64,000 nt of DNA from Branchiostoma floridae (GCF_000003815.2 NC_049995.1:15657163-15721162); one strand, 5' to 3'. Positions 1 to 11,546 are shown, counted from the first letter of the stretch. Made by a program: numbers and translations. The notes: a model not told the origin generated them from the letters alone.

Positions 1-1451
1 ACATATATACCAAAAATGATTTTTTCTGTGTATCTTGTTTTTCTTCCTCACAGAAAATTTATCTTCCAGGAAGAAAATTATTCTGTCCCCAAGAAATCTA
101 AGAAAAACATGCTTGTCCATGGGGCAAGCAAATTTTTGCTTGAATTTTTTTAGACATTTTTGAGATTAATATTCTTACACCAAGAATACTTTTCTTACAT
201 CAAGAGCAAAAATTCTTGTATTTCTTAAGATTTAAAAAAAAATAAGCATTTCTAGATTTTTTTTCTTGCACCATAAGAAAAAACAAGAAGATTTTGCTTA
301 AAGTTCTTAGGTGCGAGAAAAAATTTTCTTCACCAAAGAAGAATAAGAAAATTGTTCTTTGCATGAGAATTAAGATTTTTTGGTAGATTATTGTTTTGCT
401 TGTTTTGCTTAGAATTTTATTCTACATTTTCTTCCTGCAAGAATATTTTTTCTTCATATAAGAATTGTCCATGCACTACCAAAAATGGTTTTTCTTATTT
501 TTCTTGTTTTCTTATGTAGAGAAAGATTTTCTTCGGTAAAGAAAATTCAAGGAAAGTAAGAAACCCTCTGCAAAATCTCTGTATGTTAGTTCTTGGAGAA
601 AGAGTTTTTCTCTATTTTTTCTTAAGTGAAGAAAGTATTTCTATTAAGATACTTGCCAACAAGAATTTTCTAGAAATTTAAGAAAAACTTTATTTTTCAA
701 TCTTCCCATAAGATTCATTTTCTCTAAGATCAAACAGAGTATTCCATAGATTCTAACCGTAAGATCTTTAATCTTGTCATTTTCAATTTCTACATAAAAT
801 CTTGGTTTGCTAGAAGAACATTCTTGACTTTTCTTGATTTTCTTATCCAGGGGGTTTGAGAAAGATTATTCTTGTTTTTCTTTCTATCAATTAAGAAGAT
901 ACAAGAACTTTTTTCTTCACTTTCTTGACCAAATAATGTTAAGAAAAAGAAGAAAAAAAGAAACTCTAAAACAAGATATGACAAGCATAAAATTCACAAA
1001 TGTTCTTATTTTCCTTATCCAGAAAGTTTAAGAAAGATAATTCTTGATTTTCTTGGTTATGTTTAAGAAGATACAAGAATTCTTTTCTTCACTTACTTAC
1101 ATCATAAAATCAAGAAATCAAAACAAAAAGTTACAACTAGCATAAAATTCTTTAATGTTATGTTTTCCTTATTCAAAAAGCTTAAGAAAGTTGCTTCTTG
1201 TTTTTCTTGGTAATGTTTAAGATATACTAGAATATATTTCTTAACTTTCTTGATTAAGAAAAACAAGATATTTTTTGGGGGTTCATGGCACCTAGAGGTA
1301 GTTGCAAGATATAACATTTAGTTGAATAGTATGGTAACCTTTCTTTTGAAATTTCTGTTGGTGACCAAGCTATGTTTAGTTCAAAGTTATGTTAAACTTT
1401 GATTTCCTCAAATCAAACCCATTTGGTGTCTTTGTTAAGAATTAGTCTTGG

Positions 1452-1711
1452 TAACAAGAAAACATTTCTTGATTTTCTAGCCTATCTTGTCATGTGACTT
1501 TTTCTGAACTCCTGATTGGTTTATTTGTATCTCAGAGTACTGTTGGGCTACCCCAGGTGGTCCATCTCTATTTTGAACAGTTATAAGAAAATATTTCTTA
1601 ACATTTCTTGTTTTTCTAGCGTCTCTGGTCATGTGACTTTTTCTGAACCCCTGATTGGTTGATCTGTATCCCAGAGTACAGTTGGGCTACCCCATCTCCA
1701 TTTTGAACAGA
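1452..1711. repeat. Direct duplication, about 130 bp unit, two copies
   Basis: Two adjacent similar units (about 1452-1582 and 1583-1711) share the words CATGTGACTTTTTCTGAAC, CTGATTGGTT, CAGAGTAC, GTTGGGCTACCCCA and ATTTTGAACAG in the same order. Identity is roughly 80 percent by eye. It lies inside the TTCTT-rich element and has no coding content. Confidence 0.7.
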
Positions 1712-1739
1712 GTGACAGTTGCAGCAGTTCAGTTCACTA

Positions 1740-2800
1740 CTCTTTGTATCAGTTGATAACTCATGCCAGTTTTACAGTCAAAAGTAAGGTAAAAGGGACC
1801 ATAATCATGTGAGGCACTGGGGACTGGGTTCAATTTGCTAAAAATCTATGCAGCAGAAACAGCTGGGAACCAGATATGAAGGATAAGGTAAGTGTGCCCC
1901 CCTCCCCCACCTTCAAGATAAAAGAAGTCCATGCATAGACTTTAGAGTATAGGGTTCAAAAGCAACAAGGCACAGAATCTTGACAAAGCAGTAGATATGG
2001 AGAGGCAAGAGTTGTTTCCATAGCTATAGTTTATCCACCTTTTGGCTGCCAAATTCTATGTGCACATTGTATGTCTAACCAAAATAATCGTTGGGAGATT
2101 CCATTTCATATAACAGGGTTAGTCTGCTGTATTTCGGTTCAAAAACTTCATTACGGTATCAAGTAAACATATATATACATATCTATAGGTGTCACCAGTG
2201 GATTAAAGAATAGGTATATAGTACAGTGCATTACTGAAATTAATATATATTATTCAAAATTGTTTACTTTATACCTTTTTTGTTGTTTTGTGTAAGACTA
2301 CGAAGTAATAAAGGTCTTTCACTTTAGGTGTCTGGAGGTTTTGACCATACCAAATGTCAAGAATGAAAAGTTCACTGCAAGGGTTTGCTCTATTTTGGAA
2401 TGTGATACTCTGTAACCATATGGAATAGTTATATCTAAGTTTATAAATTATGGCCTTTAGTAGTAGTTAGCATATTCCGCTACAAAACAGCTACACTGCC
2501 ATTTAAGTAATGCAGTAATATTGCTGTAAATGCTTCTTTGAGAAGCGTAATGAATTTGAGACTCTTCTTCTTGTACGTATATCAAGATAAATAATTGGCA
2601 ATCTGAATGTAAAGGAATTATTGATGTTTGTCTGGTACTGTCATCGTAAAAGTATTTCCATTCAAAGACTGTTACTATTGTGATCATACTTCATAAGTCT
2701 TATGCAAGAATGTGGTAATAAACATTCCTATACTATTCACATAATTTGTTGAGATTTCTTCCTCTAACATTTTTGTAGTTGCTATTAACTATTTAGTGAT
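1740..2800. other. Unassigned A/T-rich interval
   Basis: This is the only part of the first 3.7 kb not dominated by TTCTT/AAGAA words. I see no splice-bounded exon, RNA gene or clear terminal repeat in it. Confidence 0.4.
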
Positions 2801-3782
2801 TTTCTGTTTTCAAGTATTTGACAGCAGGAATGATTGTTCAAGAAAGTGAATCTCAATGCGAGAGACATTTTCTTGGTGTGTCTTTAGGAAGGAAGAAATT
2901 CTTGAACCAGAAGCTGATTCTTGGTGCAAGTAAAATATTCCTGGTGCAAGATTTCCGGACTTGTACAGAGAATCACTGTCTAAGAGTAAGAGTATCAGTC
3001 TTAAGATTAGAAAGGAATTCTTGAGCAAGATCCTGAATCTTAGCACAAGACGCATATTCTGTTAACTGGTAACTTAGTTCTTTAGGGCAGAAAGGTTTCC
3101 TTGCTTCCAAATAACTTTCAAGAAACTGATTCTAGGTTTGACCTGCTACCAGAATCTTAATCTTTGTACAAGATAATATATATTTGGTTTAAGACATCTA
3201 TTCTTAAGGACGGAAGGTTATTCTTGTTGAAAGAATCTAAATCTTCATACAAGATGCATAATATGGTTAGTGCAAGAAGCAACAAGAAATCTATTATTAA
3301 GGACAGAAAGATTTTCTTGCTACAAGAACCTTTCAAGAAACATAATCTAGGTTTTCCTGCTATAAGTTATTTAATCTTTGTTCTAGAATAAGATGATTTT
3401 TCTTAGTTTAGAGAACATTTATAGGTTTAAAACTATGATTAGATATAAATTCTGTACCACAGAATCATTCTTGCCACAAGAAGATTTATCTTAAGTTTTT
3501 AGTCCCAAAACTTTAAGAAAGAACAGCTTGGCCTGAGAAAAATATTCTAAGAAAACTTTCACCTTCTAACTGACATTTTCTTGTTTTCTTATTTTCTCAC
3601 ACAGAGAATAATTTTCTTTGTGGAAGATAACTTTTCTTCCACAAAGATAGATAAGAATGGCATTTTTGGTAGTGTGGGGTAAGCAAAACAAGCAAACATC
3701 ATTTTTGGTAGTGATATACAAGATACATTCTTTATTGCACAACAGCTGTACAGGATAAAATGTATGACAAGTTCTAGGTCAT

Positions 3783-3882
3783 NNNNNNNNNNNNNNNNNN
3801 NNNNNNNNNNNNNNNNNNNNNNNNNNNNNNNNNNNNNNNNNNNNNNNNNNNNNNNNNNNNNNNNNNNNNNNNNNNNNNNNNN
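3783..3882. other. Assembly gap (100 N)
   Basis: Exactly 100 N, the conventional size for a gap of unknown length. Confidence 0.99.
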
Positions 3883-4682
3883 CCCGTGGAAGGTGCGGTT
3901 TGCTGGCCACAGAAAAACTAAACCGTTTACCTTAATTGCATGTCTCTAAACTACAGGCGAGCTTTTGACACCTTGTTGTGAGGTAAGTGTTACGTTTACT
4001 TCGAAGTTAGCAATGTAACAAAGCAAAAGGAACATATTCGTGAATGTGTTCTCACATAATTGATACGTCCCCGCCCCCCCATATAATTTTGAGATTAATA
4101 AAAATGTTCTATTTGCAATAAGACATTTCTATAATTTTGAGTACCTTAGCCGAGTTGTCACCTAGTACGTTTACCAAGCATATGAAAAGTTATCTCGAAG
4201 CAGTCTATAGCAATGAAGAGCAATATGCTTTCAAAGGTCGTGGCAGAGAAATAACGTATCTGAGGTTTGTTGTAGAGGTGAAATTCCCCTACCCTTAGCT
4301 CTTTTGGACAAGCACAGTGAACAACAACAACTTAACAGCATAACGTCACGTCCTAAGTTAGCCGCGGGCGACAGTTGTAGACATTATCTCGTACAGCATT
4401 GGCTAATGTAAAAGACTAGCTGATCATATTGTCTCCCGCTGCTAGTCCGAAGTAACTCTGTAGCTAACCACTAGGTAAGCACGATGAAATATGTATGTAT
4501 GTACCTGAAATACCTGTTTTATCGACTGAAACATGTAATGTACTCATTGTACTCGAAGCTGGAAATAACCTCGTTAAAAAAGAAATAAGCACGCTGCAGT
4601 ACTAGTTATTGTCATGGTCCTAAACCTTTAGAAAAATCAGAATTCTGGTGCGGCAATACTATTTGAGAGGCCTGGTGTACAT
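3883..4682. other. Unassigned non-coding interval
   Basis: About 800 bases of ordinary sequence after the first gap. I see no exon-like frame with splice signals, no terminal inverted repeat and no RNA gene. It may contain the upstream region of the weak gene candidate that starts at 4683. Confidence 0.4.
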
Positions 4683-4772
4683 ATGGCGGCGTTGAGTTGT
4701 GTGCAGCTTGTCTACAGAAAGCAGAGTAAACAGGACTACCTGGCCGTGTCTTGTTACGATCTCAAAGTTTCG
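4683..4772 (+). CDS. Possible first exon of an unidentified small gene (weak)
   Basis: An ATG at 4683 in a favourable context (ATATGGCGGCG) opens a 46-codon frame beginning MAALSCVQLVYRKQSKQDY. Its amino-acid make-up looks protein-like up to the residues CYDLK at about 4770. After that the sequence enters a TTCCTCTTTTTT-containing repeat also seen near 5380, so I end the possible exon near CTCAAA|GTTTCG, a weak donor. The phase does not match the next candidate exon at 5563, so another exon would be needed between them. I do not recognise the protein. Confidence 0.22.
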
Positions 4773-4976
4773 GTTCCTCTTTTTTGCATTGTTTGCCTGG
4801 GTGTCAGTTCCTCTTTTTGATCAATCGTGCCGCTGTGCTTCACCTGAATCGCATCACTAACACAATAAGAATGTAATGTAATACATGTACCTCTGAAGGG
4901 AACATTGCTACAATCAGCACTTAGCTTCAACCTAATATCAAGTACCGATCGAGCTCCCACCTAGTTCAAGCAGACG

Positions 4977-5275
4977 TGAGTGAGTGAGTGAGTGAGAGAG
5001 TGAGAGTGAGTGAGTGAATGGGGAGTAAATTCGAATGAGTAAGCATGAGTTAGAGAGTGATCGTAACCTGGTCACCATTCTCCTCTGGTAAATGAGTATG
5101 AGTGAGCGAGTGCTCACGAGTGAGACAACGACTGAGTGAGTGAATATGGATGTTTGTGATGAAGTGATCACAAGTGAGAGTAGATAAGTGTGAATTAGAG
5201 TGAATGAGTGTGAGTGAGCAAGTGAGCAAGTGAGCGAGTGAGTGAGTGAGTGAGTGAGCGAGTGAGAGTGATGAA
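4977..5275. repeat. (GAGT)n microsatellite, degenerate
   Basis: Runs of GAGT/GTGA, interrupted between 5020 and 5215, form an imperfect tetranucleotide repeat. On the minus strand it produces artificial SLTHSLTHS-type frames, which are not genes. A longer array of the same motif lies at 18380-18790. Confidence 0.95.
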
Positions 5276-5562
5276 GAGTGAGGGGAAATTGTGTGACTTG
5301 TGCATGCAAACAGACGTAAATATATGCTTGTTTCGGAAATACCATGGCCATTTAAAACTCACTTGGGACTTTCCCATAGTTTCAGTTCCTCTTTTTTCTG
5401 ACGCCTTTGAGAGCATAAGGTACTTTCCCATGCTAGTAGTTTCACATCACTTTTTGTTATGTGTTTTTGTGATAACACATGCAAACTAGCTTTGTACAAT
5501 CATACACCTATCGATATGGGAGTTGTCTGTCTAAATGAGCCTTTCTCCATGTTATTGTTTAG

Positions 5563-5615
5563 CTAGCAAGAGCACATCGAGACCTACTGTGAAAATGACA
5601 CCCCCTTTGAAGCAG
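5563..5615 (+). CDS. Possible internal exon of an unidentified gene (weak)
   Basis: A 53-base segment is bounded by a pyrimidine-rich acceptor (TTATTGTTTAG) and a good donor (CAG|GTAAGCG). After two bases completing a codon, the open frame reads SKSTSRPTVKMTPPLKQ and ends in phase 0. The next candidate exon at 5837 also starts in phase 0. The basic, Ser/Thr-rich sequence has no family I recognise. Support comes only from splice signals and phase agreement. Confidence 0.35.
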
Positions 5616-5836
5616 GTAAGCGTGTATCAACATTTTGTCACCTTAAATGCACGTCCTGATATTTCTCTTTCTGGTGGCATCGTGTTTTTTTGTGTGTTTA
5701 AGACCGAGATTAAGAAAACCTTGTAACAGTCCATCGGATATTCTATGTGCACAGTCGAGGTGATTTCTAAATAATAGTCACTGTAGATTTAATATTATAA
5801 GCTGTCTGATCTTGATCATGTTGATAATGTTTACAG

Positions 5837-5920
5837 ATTACATGCAAGCGCCCAAAGGCGCAGCAACAGAACGAGACCGACGAACAGACTGACGAGACCG
5901 ACGAACAGACTGACATGCAG
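5837..5920 (+). CDS. Possible internal exon with ETDEQTD repeat (weak)
   Basis: An 84-base (28-codon) segment lies between the acceptor GTTTACAG and the donor CAG|GTAGTT, both in phase 0. It encodes ITCKRPKAQQQ followed by two copies of the heptad ETDEQTD and then MQ; the DNA carries an exact 21-base duplication here. The protein would be a short polar, acidic linker. It could be joined to the exons at 5563 and 8136. No family recognised. Confidence 0.35.
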
Positions 5921-6438
5921 GTAGTTTAGATTTGATCACTAAGACTGTTTTTCCGTGAATCTATAATCAACTTCCACAATTACCTAATGGTGACAGACAT
6001 AGTGTACTAACATAAATATTGCGCAAGGAAGTTGATATGTCAGATGTAATGCTATATAATGCTATTATTATATGCTCAGACATTGATTACAGTTATTCTT
6101 CATCTATTTTTGTCCCTAAGGACATAGCATGTAAATTTTATGGATGACATTACCGCGCTCACTGTTTTTCGCCTGATTTGAAAAAAAAAAACTTCCCTCT
6201 CTTTGGTCTGCAAAAGATGCCATCCATGAAATATACTTGCTGTGACCTTATGTTCTGCCAAGACAAATCCATGCGGTGTTAAAAAATAAACCTATACCTT
6301 GCCTTGCTCTGCTTTCAAAGCCTGTACGCATACGTTTTCGCGGTTGTTTTTAGGAATTGAATTAGAATGCATTCTTAGGGGACCAAAATGTAAAATACTC
6401 ACATTATCTGTTATGTTGCTAACACACTATCAAATATC

Positions 6439-6538
6439 NNNNNNNNNNNNNNNNNNNNNNNNNNNNNNNNNNNNNNNNNNNNNNNNNNNNNNNNNNNNNN
6501 NNNNNNNNNNNNNNNNNNNNNNNNNNNNNNNNNNNNNN
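6439..6538. other. Assembly gap (100 N)
   Basis: Exactly 100 N. Confidence 0.99.
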
Positions 6539-6782
6539 AGTAACGGAAACGACCAAAACGACGTAGCAGCTCTCCCTATTATGTACTAGTATTTTATACC
6601 ATTTATGTAAAGATGTGTGTATATAGACTAATAGGACTCCGAAGTTAGGACTTTAACTGATGTAAACTGTATCTCTGTTATATACTTTGTCTTACCCTTA
6701 CCTCCCTCATGACCTCAATCAGAAGCATCCTGCAGGACGATTTGAGCTTTCATAAATAAATAAAGGTTCAAACAAACAAAAT
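6539..6782 (+). mobile_element. Probable 3' tail of a LINE-type element
   Basis: Just after the gap, non-coding sequence ends in CATAAATAAATAAAGG followed by an A-rich run. A polyadenylation-like tail of this shape is usual at the 3' end of CR1/L2-type LINEs. No reverse-transcriptase frame is visible; the body may lie in the gap or be missing. Class inferred from the tail only. Confidence 0.35.
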
Positions 6783-6939
6783 CTAGTGAAAGAAGACAAA
6801 GCAGTGTGGTCTACAATATCCCCGATTTATCCAAGAACACTAGGCTGGGTCACCCTACTCTTCTCGAAAAGTGTTTGGGGTTACTAGCATTTTACGTGCT
6901 GAGTTCGTGGCCTGAAGCTATAACGATAATTAAGAATGA

Positions 6940-7060
6940 ATGAATGAAGACTTTTATTGCACATTTTTGTCACATAGGGCTAAGTACAGGTCACAACAAG
7001 AGTCAAGACATGTTGAAAAGATACAGTTAACAGATACAAAATGACTATTGCTGGATAAAT
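6940..7060. repeat. Dispersed repeat end with TTTTATTGCACA motif
   Basis: The segment starts with GAAGACTTTTATTGCACA. Similar TTTATTGCACAAC-containing segments occur at 3729-3780 and 50516-50580, and inverted at about 13925-14010 (GTTGTGCAATAAACTTG). They look like ends of one old dispersed family, possibly containing a poly(A) signal in the reverse orientation. Confidence 0.45.
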
Positions 7061-7730
7061 TCAACTTCTCCTCGTTTTCATTTATAGTGGAGATAAAAGA
7101 GCAGATATGTTCAGTTATGATCGATGGTTTGTCTAGTTGCATTAGGAATATGAATTTTTTCTACAGAACTTAGCTGTACGAAATAAGGAAATTGGTTTTG
7201 TATAACCTTATACAGATCATTTCTCTCTACTACGGTATACAATCTACACTCTACCTCAAAATTATATTAGAGCTTTACAATTCATTAAAAGGTTGCTGAA
7301 CGCAGCGCCCGTTAAGTTCGAACTAGAGAACGTATGGTCCGAACGCCTGGCGAACTCTAGTTACCTTCTCATTACATCATTTTCCCACGTTTCATCATTC
7401 ACATGTTCACAGCTACAGCTACGTTGGTACTGTCACGTTTCTCTGTGCATCAATTTTGAATACCATGTATGAGTGAATCCCTGATGTCATGTGACTTCTG
7501 TATTATTTATTTTCCCCTACGTTTGGAGATGTTTGTGTATGGTCTGAAGCTTTAGCCGTTAAACAACTTCAGGTTAAAGACCCCAAAACTTCGTCGAGAA
7601 GTGCAAAATGGAAAACTGCCCTGCCGTTCTTCATAAACTTGATACATGTAGATGAAAAAAGAATTAACTAGGAAGGTAACATTCGTAGCCTAACATACTA
7701 CTGCTCTGTTTATTCATACTCAAACACATT
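7060..7730. other. Unassigned non-coding interval
   Basis: No gene, RNA or clear repeat boundary seen. Confidence 0.4.
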
Positions 7731-7735
7731 TATAT

Positions 7736-7922
7736 ACACAGTTAATAAACACAGCCAGTTAATTGCACATCGGATTAACGCACACTCCTGTTAATGAACG
7801 GAATCTCAAAATCCCAAACTGGTGCGGTCCAGCTAGATAACTTCGCATTATTGCACCAGCCGGATAATTGCACGAGATTCACTGGCAAATAGGCCGTGCA
7901 ATTAAGCGGCTTCTACTGTATT
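7736..7922. repeat. Dispersed repeat, copy 1 (GCACCAGCCGGATAATTGCA family)
   Basis: This segment shares ordered words with 11888-12030: AATCCCAAACTGGT, AGCTAGATAACTTCGCATTA, then GCACCAGCCGGATAATTGCA and CTGGCAAA. Identity is roughly 80 percent. It has no coding potential. Confidence 0.65.
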
Positions 7923-8135
7923 ATGAAAAGTCTCCCCAGCTCTGTCCGTCCACTTGCTACAATCGAACATACAGGGTATCTGCTACTTTACCAGTAACTA
8001 TAGTGACGGCCGTCTGTTCTAGGTCAATGATCTTATTTGGTATGAAGAAATGGAGCACATAAAAAAACATAAAACGCTCACTATGACAAGCTTTTCTTTT
8101 ACTCTTCAACACTGAAAATGTCGTTTCTGTTTTAG

Positions 8136-8186
8136 GAAGTAATCGCTAAAATCAAATCTTTGCCCCTACACACACACGACGCTTAA
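8136..8186 (+). CDS. Possible terminal exon of the weak gene candidate
   Basis: A strong acceptor (CGTTTCTGTTTTAG) is followed by 16 open codons in phase 0 reading EVIAKIKSLPLHTHDA and then TAA. Its phase agrees with the candidate exon ending at 5920, so the pair could encode ...EQTDMQ-EVIAKIK... and end the protein. There is no clear AATAAA close downstream. Support is limited to splice signals and phase. Confidence 0.3.
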   Translation, partial: EVIAKIKSLPLHTHDA

Positions 8187-8389
8187 CATAGACAATTATC
8201 ATTACGCTCTAAACGGATATTTACCGTGTTGAGTGAAAGGCAAGCATATCGATTGCTTGAGTCTTAACCATAATAATCAGACCTATATGTGCATCAAAAC
8301 AAATCTACACACGCCCGCATAACAATATTCAAAACAAATATCTTTACACCAGTAACGTTAACACAATTAAAACAACATGGATGAAATTT

Positions 8390-9004
8390 NNNNNNNNNNN
8401 NNNNNNNNNNNNNNNNNNNNNNNNNNNNNNNNNNNNNNNNNNNNNNNNNNNNNNNNNNNNNNNNNNNNNNNNNNNNNNNNNNNNNNNNNNNNNNNNNNNN
8501 NNNNNNNNNNNNNNNNNNNNNNNNNNNNNNNNNNNNNNNNNNNNNNNNNNNNNNNNNNNNNNNNNNNNNNNNNNNNNNNNNNNNNNNNNNNNNNNNNNNN
8601 NNNNNNNNNNNNNNNNNNNNNNNNNNNNNNNNNNNNNNNNNNNNNNNNNNNNNNNNNNNNNNNNNNNNNNNNNNNNNNNNNNNNNNNNNNNNNNNNNNNN
8701 NNNNNNNNNNNNNNNNNNNNNNNNNNNNNNNNNNNNNNNNNNNNNNNNNNNNNNNNNNNNNNNNNNNNNNNNNNNNNNNNNNNNNNNNNNNNNNNNNNNN
8801 NNNNNNNNNNNNNNNNNNNNNNNNNNNNNNNNNNNNNNNNNNNNNNNNNNNNNNNNNNNNNNNNNNNNNNNNNNNNNNNNNNNNNNNNNNNNNNNNNNNN
8901 NNNNNNNNNNNNNNNNNNNNNNNNNNNNNNNNNNNNNNNNNNNNNNNNNNNNNNNNNNNNNNNNNNNNNNNNNNNNNNNNNNNNNNNNNNNNNNNNNNNN
9001 NNNN
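8390..9004. other. Assembly gap (615 N)
   Basis: 615 N of estimated rather than arbitrary length. It directly abuts a CATA microsatellite, which is the likely cause of the gap. Confidence 0.99.
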
Positions 9005-9141
9005 TCCATCCATACATACATACATACATACATACATACATACATACATACATACATACATACATACATACATACATCCATACATACATACATACATACA
9101 TACATACATACATACATACATACATACATACATACATCCAT
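9005..9141. repeat. (CATA)n microsatellite
   Basis: Nearly pure CATA repeat with rare CATC units. Frames reading MYVC or YIHT through it are artefacts. Confidence 0.99.
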
Positions 9142-9565
9142 AATTTACAGTATTCAGTCCAAAGCAACCGTAGCAAAGTTTCCTGGCAGCTTATTCTCCC
9201 TATCACGTTAATATCCAGCGTAGTCAGTCTGGTAGAGACTAGTGCTAGTGCCAAAGTACCATTGTTGGCTAGTGTACAGGATATAGGGCTGACAGCTCTA
9301 ACTAACGTTACACAAACACAGCTGTTATTTGTTCACTGGGTGCGATATCCGACATGCTCGGTCAGCGGTTTGTCTAGACGGGGTGTTGGTGACCTTCGGT
9401 GACCCACTGACCTTGACCTGGTAATGACGTCAAGGTCAGGAGTAAGAGGGCGTTTCTGTTTGGAACATGGTAACAGGCAGCCATGATTGATTGTTTTGAA
9501 TTATAGCGGATGATGCAATATGTACTATATGGCAAAATATCAAAACATTAACTTGTAAAAGATAA
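9142..9565. other. Unassigned interval with a GGTCA-rich stretch
   Basis: Between 9380 and 9440 the motif TGACCTTG or its complement CAAGGTCA recurs, as nuclear-receptor half-sites do, but spacing is irregular. No exon, RNA gene or terminal repeat is visible. Confidence 0.35.
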
Positions 9566-9568
9566 GTA

Positions 9569-9712
9569 CTCTCCAAGTAGATGTTAGGTTCTGGTTGTAT
9601 TTTGAGGCCATTGCATGCGTTTTAGAAGGCATAAAGAAAATCTGATAAAATGAAAAGCTTGAAAAAAAAAAAAAGACGTACAAAAACTAGCCGGAGCCTA
9701 ACCTCTGCCTGG
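9569..9712. mobile_element. Small inverted-repeat MITE, CTCCAAGCAGAGGTTAGG family
   Basis: The left end reads CTCTCCAAGTAGATGTTAGG. The right end, reverse-complemented, reads CCTCCAGGCAGAGGTTAGG, so the ends are inverted and about 75-80 percent similar. Related left ends occur at 19108 and 55489. It is non-coding and about 145 bp long. Confidence 0.6.
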
Positions 9713-9719
9713 AGGGTAA

Positions 9720-10170
9720 AAGACAAGATACGAAAAGTGGTAGACATAACAGAACGATCAGCATATATTCAAAAAGAATATTCCAATGGTCTATCAAGTA
9801 CTATTTTGATTGAATATGACTACAATTGGTGACGGTTTACATAGTAGTCACTCATAGTATGGTAGTGTAAGATTTGGTCATGATTTTTCAGAGTGTTGAT
9901 ATCATGTCGTATTATTGACATTAGTTATCAAGGCAAAAGAAATATTGAAACAACGAAGATCAAATCTCTTTGTGTAATCAAAAGCCGACATAACATCAAC
10001 AAACATGTTTTGACGGAAAGACTGTTTACGTTCATCAGACGTTAGTTCAATGTTGTATGAAAGTCACGTCCTCTCTCGCGCGAGTTCAGAGTTGTTTACA
10101 AGTTCGAGAGAACCCCCGATGGGAAACAACGTGCTGAACCGCACGTAAGCACGCCTGGCGTGTGCGAGTG
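9720..10170. other. Unassigned interval
   Basis: No supported feature. The GC content and CG count rise between 10070 and 10160 (TCTCGCGCGAG is a perfect 10-base palindrome plus one base), but nothing downstream looks coding. Confidence 0.35.
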
Positions 10171-10176
10171 GGTTCG

Positions 10177-11250
10177 GTGGGATAGCGATAGGGTAAACTA
10201 ATGAATTTAATATCCCGCGTATCGTCTTGGTCACGTTTATACTAGTAATTGTCGCCGGTAGCTCTTTTCTCTGTAGGAGATATTATATAACTTAACGTTA
10301 TAACGTTACATAGTTATATGATATACACGTAGTTATACATATAGTTATATATTTAATTTTTCGATTGGGTTGGGTGGGATAGCGATAGGGTAATGAATCT
10401 AATATCCCGCGTATCATCTTGGTCACGTTTATACTAGTAATCGTCGCCGGTAGCTCTTTTCTCTGTAGGAGATATATAACTAAACGTTATAACTTTACAT
10501 AGTTATATGATATACATGTAGTTATACATATAGTTAACGTTATATATCTAATTTTTCGATTGGGTCCGGTGGGATAGTGATAGGGTAATGAATTCAATAT
10601 CCCGCGTATCATCTTGGTCACGTTTATACTAGTAATCGTCGCCGGTAGCTCTTTTCATTCTACACGTATCCAACATTCTCTGTAGTTGAGATTACCAAAC
10701 TTTATTACGTTACACAGTTACTAGTATATGATAAACGTGTAACGTTAGTTATAGAAAATATTTAATCATATATTTCATTTTTCGAAAGAGAAGCATATTC
10801 GCATAGTGATAGGGTAGCAAATTTTCAATATCCCGCGTGTCATCTTGGACTCATAATCATCGTCACCGCTAGCTCTTTTTATGCTTTAATAATATTCTAC
10901 ACTTGTCCAACATTCTGTGTAGGAGATGATGTTATATAGGTTAACGCTATAACGCTACATAGTTGTATGATATACATGTAACGTTAGTTATATAATATAG
11001 TTATGTGTTTAATTTCTCGAAAGGGAAACATATATATACTTTTTGCTGCGTTTCTTCTTCTCCTGAACTTTTGTTCCAAACAAAAAAGGTCAACGACCTT
11101 GACCAGACGGCTGTCACCATGGTTACTGGATAAGTAGCAGACGTTATAGGGTAATAAATTTGATATCTGGCGTATAATCTTGGTCACATAATCTTCGCCG
11201 CTAGCTCTTTTCATGCCTTAATATTCTACACGTGTCCAACATTCTCTGTA
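10177..11250. repeat. Tandem array, about 195 bp basic unit, five units
   Basis: Successive units carry GATAGCGATAGGGTAA, TATCCCGCGTATC, CATCTTGGTCACGTTTAT, TCGCCGGTAGCTCTTTTC and TGTAGGAGATAT. They begin near 10181, 10378, 10573, 10801 and about 11133. The first three are regular (197 and 195 bp); the later two diverge and are longer. Each unit also contains a TAACGTTA-rich section with self-complementary words. No coding content. Confidence 0.85.
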
Positions 11251-11331
11251 GTTGAATGCGAGCGCTCGCGATGATGTCACGGTGACACAGTGGTAGAGAA
11301 AAAGCAGGTTTTTGCAAAATATTGATTACAT

Positions 11332-11431
11332 NNNNNNNNNNNNNNNNNNNNNNNNNNNNNNNNNNNNNNNNNNNNNNNNNNNNNNNNNNNNNNNNNNNNN
11401 NNNNNNNNNNNNNNNNNNNNNNNNNNNNNNN
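11332..11431. other. Assembly gap (100 N)
   Basis: Exactly 100 N, next to a CA repeat. Confidence 0.99.
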
Positions 11432-11546
11432 ACAAATACACACACACACTAACACACATACACACAAATACACACACACACACACAAATACACACACACA
11501 GATACACACACAAATACACACATGCACACACACAAACACACAAACA
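11432..11546. repeat. (CA)n-rich microsatellite
   Basis: Imperfect ACAC / ACAAATAC repeat directly after the gap. Confidence 0.97.

Larger units (their letters stand above)
1..3714. repeat. Large TTCTT/AAGAA-rich repeat with inverted ends
   Basis: This 3.7 kb block is dominated by TTCTTG/CAAGAA words on both strands, except for roughly 1740-2780. Its ends look inverted: ACCAAAAATGATTTTT near position 9 mirrors ATCATTTTTGGT near 3701. A second, inner pair (CACTACCAAAAATGG near 473 and GGCATTTTTGGTAGTG near 3680) suggests nested or serially inserted copies of one element. No convincing coding sequence is present; the small ORFs are low-complexity K/F-rich frames. The class is unknown. It may be a long non-autonomous DNA element or satellite-like repeat. 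Confidence 0.5.

Noticed and set aside
4938..5351. 137-codon minus-strand frame rich in SLTHS repeats
   Set aside because: It is the translation of a GAGT microsatellite and has no coding constraint.
9005..9141. CRISPR-like or satellite array
   Set aside because: Uniform tetranucleotide repeats without spacers, in a eukaryotic sequence.
8294..9402. Frames of 265-341 codons spanning the N run
   Set aside because: Mostly unknown bases plus CATA repeats; no real sequence supports a protein.
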